Below are positions 58,189 through 64,000 of a DNA stretch of 64,000 nt, one piece after another. Both the position numbers and the translations under genes were made by a program. Positions within the stretch are counted from its first letter, which is position 1; the number at the start of each line of letters is the position of its first letter. The notes beneath the pieces were generated by a model that was not told where the DNA came from, searched no databases, and saw only the letters and a list, made by a program, of their open reading frames with translations. The DNA comes from Tetracladium setigerum (lineage: Eukaryota > Ascomycota > Leotiomycetes > Helotiales). The DNA lies in the NCBI GenBank assembly GCA_031472005.1, contig PZJY01000013.1:496001-560000 (forward strand), given 5' to 3'.

Positions 58189-60052
58189 CTAAGGACTCAA
58201 CCTCTTCGGCGTACGAGGATAGTCACAAACCAAGTGCACACTCGGCAAATCCAAGTACCACGCGACGACTCGATCCAACCCAATACCACCACCGCCGTGA
58301 GGTGGCACACCTACACTCCTAAACACATCCACATACTCCTTCAACCCAGGCTGATTGGGATCCAACCCTTTATTTCTGATGGTCTGCTCCAGTTCATGCG
58401 GCAAATGCAATCGCTGCCCACCACTCAAGATCTCCTGTCCTCTCATCATGAAATCGTAGGCATTGGTCACCTTTGGGTTCTCCGGATCGGGCATGGCATA
58501 GAACGGTCTCGCATCGACGGGGAATTTATCGAGGATGTAGAAATCGGTGTTGAATTTCTTGCGGATGAGGGCGCCGAGGGCTTTTTCTTGTGGGGTGGAC
58601 ATGTCTTCGTCGTCAGAGACGTTGGCGAACTCGGGAGGTCCTTCGGCGCGGAGGAGGGCTTGGCCTTCGGCGAATGTGAGGCGGACTTCTTTGCCGGGGG
58701 CGGGGAGAAGGAATTCCTCGGATGGGTACACGGTACGGACGAGATCGATTTCTTCGCGGTAGTTGGCGGAGAGCTTGCTGAAGATGTAGATGAAGACGCC
58801 TTCGAGCATATGGAGGACCTCGTGGTAGTGTTCGTCGATTTCCATTTCCAGATCGAGACCGGTGAACTAGCGATGTTAGCTTTTGCGTAGGTAACCATGT
58901 GAAATGGGCATACCTCAGTCATGTGTCGTGGAGTATTGGAGTTCTCAGCTCGGAAGACTGGTCCAACACAGAAGACTCGCTTGCGACCACCAGCAATCTC
59001 AATCTGCTTGTAGAATTGTGGGGACTGAGCAAGATAGGCCTCCTTGTCCCAGTATTGCAGTTTGAAAACATTGGCACCACCTTCTGAGGCAGCACCAATC
59101 AAACTTGGAGGATGGAATCTCTTGAAGCGACGTTCTCGCAAATATTCACAGAAGTAATCTTCAACTGCGATACGGATGTCTGCAATAGCCTGGCTAACGG
59201 GAGCACGCTTGTGCATGGCGGGGTTGTTGAGATGGGTACTCAAGCTGGCATTAGGAGCACCCTCGGTAATAGCAAGAGCTGACGACAAATTAGTCTCCCG
59301 CCAACAAATTCCAGTCTACCAGACTTACTCTCAACAGCAGGCACCGCAGCATTTGAATTCTCCTCCTCGTCATCCCATTTCGCAACTGCACGATTGGCAG
59401 CCCCCAAACCCAAACCCAACATGGCGGGCGCAGTAGCCACCAAGAACACCTTCTTGATATGCAATTCGAACCCACTAACCTTCGCGCTCTTGACCGGCTC
59501 CAAAGGCTTCTGCACGGTCGCCTCAACAGCAATGAAACTCTCATTCTTCAATCCTAGAACCCACTTCACCATTTGTTTCGACACAGGCTTGCCCTCGGGA
59601 TTAACAGCAACCACACCCTGCACGGTCCAGCTGCCCTCCTCTCTCAACTCCACAAACGCCATCTTCGCACCTTGTGCTCTGCTGTTTTGAATCCATGCTC
59701 GCACCTTGATATCCTTGCCTACATGTTCTTCTCCAATCTCGCGCAGGTGAACACTCTCGCTCGCGAGTTTGGTGGTGTGTGTGATATCGCCGTAGTTCTC
59801 CTTTGCGAGATCTTCTGAGGCGGCGGCTGCGGTAGCTGCAGCTTGAGCCTCACGCTCTGCGGCTTTACGAGCTTTCTCTGCTTCCTTTTTGGCTTTGGCT
59901 TCGGCCTTCTTAGCACCTTTCTTGGAGGGTGCAGATGCGTCTTCGCCTGCTTCACCAGTTGGTGCTGGTGCTGATGCTGTTGCTTCGGTGGTGGAGGATG
60001 AGGGGAGGGAGGGGTCGGTTGGGACCTCGGCTTGTTTGGATGGCTCTGCCAT
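58189..60052 (-). CDS. DPS1: Cytosolic aspartyl-tRNA synthetase
   Basis: Exons: 60052-59329, 59278-58914 and 58866-58189. All are in phase and give 588 residues. The start is the Met of MAEPSKQAEV. The N-terminal extension is Lys/Ala-rich (KKGAKKAEAKAKKEAEKARK), the tRNA-binding helix of the eukaryotic cytosolic enzyme. An OB-fold anticodon domain follows (IKVRAWIQNSRAQGAKMAF). The class II catalytic core has HPPSLIGAASEGGANVF, motif 2 FRAENSNTPRHMTE-FTGLDLE and motif 3 GGGGIGLDRVVAWYLDL. It charges tRNA-Asp for translation. It is an essential housekeeping gene, intact here with conserved intron positions after TPRHMTE. Confidence 0.9.
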
Positions 60053-60871
60053 GATGGCGGATATCAATTGGTTGTTTTGATGTTTGTGGTTGATTGGTAT
60101 CTTCTCTCTCTCTCTCGATACCCGAGAAGTTGGAATGATTTAAGTAGAATTTTGAGGGAGAGAGAGATGATGATGATGTTGGTGGGGTGACTGGAGTCAT
60201 TCCAGAGTCAACCGGCGAAAAGTGCGCTAGGCAGGCCTGGAATTTTAAGCGAGCTGCAGCCTCGTTTTACCCCGCGAGGCTGACAGAAATTACCAGCCTC
60301 CAAGTAACATGTTACCTGCATAGGTTGTTGTTATTGTTGTTAATGCGAACTTTACGAGAACTACGAGGTATCATAACCAATCTCACAATATAGACAGCTT
60401 ATTCACCTAGTTATAGATAGGTAGGTATGATGTGTTACTTATTCTGTAACAGTTGATCGTCCATTTTCAGAACAGCTAAATTTCACGGAGTACCTACTTG
60501 TTCCTGGGAATGACATTCAATGCTTTTTTTGATCAATCAACTGCTGCCCATCAGGCAAGTTGGAATGGGCTGCCAGATATTTGATAAGAGAGAGAAGCTG
60601 GACAGTCCGGGAGGAAGACGAGGAAAGAAGGTGGGTAATGTGAGCGAAAATGTGGTCACGGTGAAAAAGAGGTGATAGAGTTCAAGCTGAGAACAGTAAT
60701 TTGGGAGGCAAATCGAGGCAGAGAGTTGATAAGAATAGTTTTGTCAATTAAAAGCTTCCTCGTCAGCAAACACTTCCAGGAAAAGCAGTGTAGTGCTAGC
60801 TGAGCTCATAACCTGTCAAGATAATAGAATTGTACGATTGATTAAATCTCTCACCTCTATACAACAATCAT
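60053..60871. other. Intergenic
   Basis: 5' leader of the synthetase gene with CT/GA repeats (60105-60175) and unique DNA. No gene seen. Confidence 0.5.
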
Positions 60872-61561
60872 TCAAAGAAGCAACATTCCAAGCACAATAG
60901 CCACAACACTTGATCCCGATCCCGCTTTTGTAACAACCGCACCACCAGTCGGGGTCTTGCTCGTGGAAGTAGAACTAGCACCCGCTGGTGCTGCTAGTGT
61001 AGGAAAAGGTCCCTTGTATAAATTTCCCTTCTGACCGTCTATCATCACGAAATCCCCACTGATCAGATTCCCGCTCACGCCAACAGCGTGAAAGTAGCCC
61101 GTTGATGTGTTGATGCAGTAGACGTACTTATCAATGCTGGTGCATAGTTCTGCGGCGGTACCTGAATTGACTTCGTTAGATTTTTAAAGGTTGAGACGGA
61201 GGGCAAGGGGGAAGCATACACGTCACAGTCGCTCGTTTCCGTAACTTTGTACTTGTGATTAGTTCAGCCGCCGCGTTCCCCGCTGCAATATTGTTGTTGT
61301 TGATGCCAGTGAGGAAGTCTTGATAATCGGCAACACCACCGCTTCCACTCCCACTACCGCTACCACTACCGCTAGAGATGAGACTATTAAGGGATACTGA
61401 GGTTGCCAGGGTGCATACTTGCGCTTGCTATTGTTACCGTTGGTTAGTTTCGAGTTTAAGAAACGTCCAAGGCTGAGGAAGAATACAGACAAACTTACAG
61501 CACTAGTAGCATAGAGCGTAAAAAAGAAGAGAGGAAGAGCTAATACGCTGGAGCGATGCAT
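60872..61561 (-). CDS. Small secreted GPI-type protein
   Basis: Exons: 61561-61499, 61427-61220 and 61161-60872, in phase (186 residues). Signal peptide MHRSSVLALPLFFFTLYATS, then QAQVC. A (GS)n run lies near residue 40. The body contains VADYQDFLTGINNNNIAAG, LRKRATVTC and CTSIDKYVYCINTSTGYFHAV. The KR in LRKRATV is a possible Kex2 site. The Ser/Thr-rich end and a final hydrophobic stretch (SSVVAIVLGMLLL) look like a GPI signal. Cys are few (about four). Function unknown; similar short anchored proteins are common on fungal cell walls. Confidence 0.65.
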
Positions 61562-62459
61562 ACTGTTTTGCTTTTCTCTGAGTACCTTGAAGCAGCTTGA
61601 AGTTAGAATGTCTGAATGTCTTAAGAAATGGTAAAATATTTCAAGAGAAAGAGCTAGCGTGAATAGACAGGAAAGTATTTATGAGTCTCTGTGAAAGGCG
61701 CATATTTGATAAAGGTTTTGTTATTACAATACTATCCGAGCTGAAAGACAGCCAAGCCCAACCTGATAACACAACCCTTCAATCACATCCCAGATGCACG
61801 AAAGCAAGTGACCAAAATGAAAACACACAGGCGCCAATCTCGCTTTATCTTTACAAATTAGGTGTTGTGGATGATTTCCAAGACTTGGTATTGAGGGAAA
61901 ACCCCATCTAGTGGCGGTGGCGTTGAGCTGAAAACCGTAAAGTTGCATTTCTCAATACGCCGAAATGAGAGAATAGAGGCAACATGAAAGGTCCAGTCAA
62001 GAGACTATGATAAGAATGCGGCTCTGCGCTTATTATTACTAGTTATTGACGCCGAGAGAGCTAAGTGTAAACGCCCCCGATTAGTAACTTGGGGTCAAGG
62101 CAGTTTCGGCGGGAGAGTGGTTGCGCCAACCAAGGAACGCCACGCGGAGCTACCAGTGCCTTGCCTGCGACGAAGTCGGCCAAAATGAGATTGCGGATGT
62201 TGAAGTTCCTCCAATTAATGTTTGAGGCTTCGAGTTCGACCATTGCTGAAGTAACTATCATGAACTTACTCGGCGTTGGGGCAAAGGAAGAGACGACAAA
62301 CTACCTACCTTACCTTTCACTACCTATGGACGAACAACTCACCTCGCCCAACAATATGGTACACAACTACTCGACATTTTTTATTTTTACACAAACTGCA
62401 ATCTACAAAAAAAGGAGCAAGATAGCCAGCACAGAATAAGGTCTAGTCTAAATCAAACT
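61562..62459. other. Intergenic
   Basis: No supported gene. The plus-strand frame at 62089-62439 has no motif and lies over the 3' flank of the next minus-strand gene. Confidence 0.45.
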
Positions 62460-64000
62460 CTACTCCCTCTCCCATGTGCCGCTCCCGCTATTATCATCAG
62501 CACTCTCGGAGAAGACCAAATCATTATAATCAAAGGCATCTGCTTCGTCAACCCCAATTTCACAAGCAAATCCATCATCAGCGTCAGAATCTTCGTCTAC
62601 ATCTTCCTCCAGCTCCGTTTCGGTAACACGCATTGTCTTGCTGCGCTTGATGTGTCCCGGTTGCTTCTTCTCTTGGTCCGGTTTGGAAAAGAAGGGGTGA
62701 GACTCAAGAAGCGCTTTTCCTTGACATACAAATCCCATGGGTGTCTGTGCAAAGTCCTGTCCCTTTCTCCTGATTGACAGCCATTCTTGGAGGAAAGCGA
62801 GGGGCCTCTGAGTGAACGACTTGGGTAATTTGGATTCCTGTTCCCCGGTAGTCTCTTCAGGCTGGTCTGTTGGCGACGGTGTGATCTGGACATCTCCCAA
62901 GCCCTCTTTCGAAGCCTCTTCCGAATCGTCTTCGTCATCTTCTTCAATATCATTGGTATTCATATTTTGTTTGACAGCCAAAAACTCCAGAATGCTAGCA
63001 TATTCCGTAAAATCGAAGTAAAGCCTGCCTGCAAAGATTCCCAGTTCAACTCGAAACCACATAGGAGGTTCCCATCCAAGTGGGAGACTTGGGACGGCGT
63101 AATACTGGAAGTCATTGAAATGGAGCATTTTCCGAGTGATTGGAGCAGCGTATGAAAGCAGGCGAGTTGCAGGATGAGGGGTCTTGCCAAGCAGAGAGAG
63201 TAGCAACTCAGCTTCTTCGGGTATCACTACCAAGGCTATCTGAGAAGTTACTCCCCAGAGAATCCAGGTTACTTGACGCTAAGAATTGTTAGTTGACTTC
63301 TAGCCAGGGAATTGTCAGGCTTACTTGGAACTGGTCGTATGGTCGATTTTGAGGCGGGTTAATAGTTCGCGTGAACTGGTGCGAAACAAAGAGCTTCGAC
63401 GATGTTGCATGCGTATTGACCCTATACTTTCGGCCAAGCTTGGTTCTGCTCATAGCTGCGAATGCTTCGATGAAGACAGTAGATCCTGCAATAATTCGAC
63501 CCGTCATTGCGAATGTTTCAATATCATGATGAAGACCTGGGAAGTCGTAGGGTGTATAATGTACAGGCTTTTGAACTTCTTGGACAGCCTGGACTGTTGT
63601 CATATGTTAGATTGGATTGAATGGCATTAGGGTAAGGGAATACGCACCTTCATGTGCAACTTCTCTCTCTTGTTCCACTTCTTGCAAAGCAGAACCGTGT
63701 ACAGCGCCACCGGTATCTTGAAAATTCTTTCTTCTGGCGTGTAATTTCTTCATCAGAGTGGCAAGCTTTTGGGAGTATTTTGCCGTGATTTGCGAAGATT
63801 TGGTTCTTGTGCTGATACCATATAGTTGCTCAAGAGTTTGCTGCTCCATCGTGCGTACTATAGTGAGATATTTGTCGCGCTGGTCGGAATCACTAAAAAA
63901 GTCCTGGTTGTCCAAAGAAGCTTGGGTTCGTCGGCAGAAATCGGCACCTTGCGAATAGTAGAGCGGTTGCAGCTGTTCTATTGCATTGCAAGTTTGCTCC
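62460..64000 (-). CDS. C-terminal end of a DUF3638-type giant protein (cut by window edge)
   Basis: Exons seen: from the window edge to 63648, 63593-63325 and 63278-62460. Splices are in phase (HEG to QAVQEVQKPVHYTPYDFPG; YDQFQ to RQVTWILWG). Marks of the fungal DUF3638/DUF3645 proteins include TLEQLYGI, ARRKNFQDTGGAVHGSALQE, LVVIPEEAELLLSLL, YAAPITRKMLHFNDFQYYAV, LGIFAGRLYFDF, FLQEWLSIRRKGQDFAQTPM and GFVCQGKALLESHPFF. These proteins are usually about 3000 residues and often annotated as putative ubiquitinyl hydrolases, but their activity is not well shown. The C-terminal 100 residues are acidic and disordered. The name rests on my memory of the family C-terminus. Confidence 0.65.

Noticed and set aside
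58234..58890. 218-codon plus-strand frame
   Set aside because: Antisense to the last exon of aspartyl-tRNA synthetase, whose conserved motifs settle the strand.

Overview
This window comes from a filamentous ascomycete (Pezizomycotina). The evidence is short 45-85 nt GT...AG introns with CTAAC/CTGAC-type branch sites, HET-domain genes, fungal small secreted and GPI-anchored proteins, and fungal forms of raptor (KOG1), Tea1 and cytosolic Asp-tRNA synthetase. Gene content and protein style suggest Leotiomycetes, but that placement is inference.

Layout. 0-11.5 kb: the N-terminus of a HET-like gene cut by the left edge (minus), a decayed stretch with a dispersed repeat, a 2EXR/F-box-like gene with a broken junction, an unrecognised acidic protein, an F-box gene, an ankyrin gene, the Gemin2/Brr1 snRNP-assembly homologue and a second F-box/LRR-like gene. 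11.8-15.4 kb: a secreted precursor made of seven repeats with a basic Kex2-type site ahead of each (minus), facing a DUF3328/UstYa-family gene (plus) across a shared 1.2 kb promoter region. This is the architecture of a fungal ribosomally synthesised (dikaritin-like) peptide locus and is the most interesting find. 16-26.5 kb: a MYND-finger protein, a nine-exon MFS transporter, a four-helix MARVEL-like membrane protein and an unrecognised protein with a textbook PCNA-interaction (PIP) box. 28-41 kb: two large conserved growth-control genes, Tea1-type kelch/coiled-coil cell-end marker (minus) and KOG1/raptor (plus), separated by 3 kb of non-coding DNA. 41.8-51.6 kb: a degraded, transposon-rich island with at least three HET-gene remnants, a copia-type LTR/primer-binding site, TGAGC-rich repeats, a membrane-protein fragment and one small secreted Cys-rich protein. 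52-64 kb: an intact HET gene with an in-frame 48-nt tandem duplication, a GPI-anchored protein with three identical 8-cysteine modules, cytosolic aspartyl-tRNA synthetase, a small GPI-type secreted protein, and the C-terminal end of a very large DUF3638-type protein cut by the right edge.

Data-quality point. Eight otherwise convincing genes, all left of 36.3 kb, each need exactly one extra base to stay in frame. Three of these sites are runs of five G/C, and several others are next to shorter runs. In each case the splice phases and the conserved protein ends agree with a single-base deletion. I read this as homopolymer under-calling in the assembly rather than eight pseudogenes. The HET remnants at 42-51 kb are different: they carry in-frame nonsense codons at conserved positions and look like true pseudogenes.
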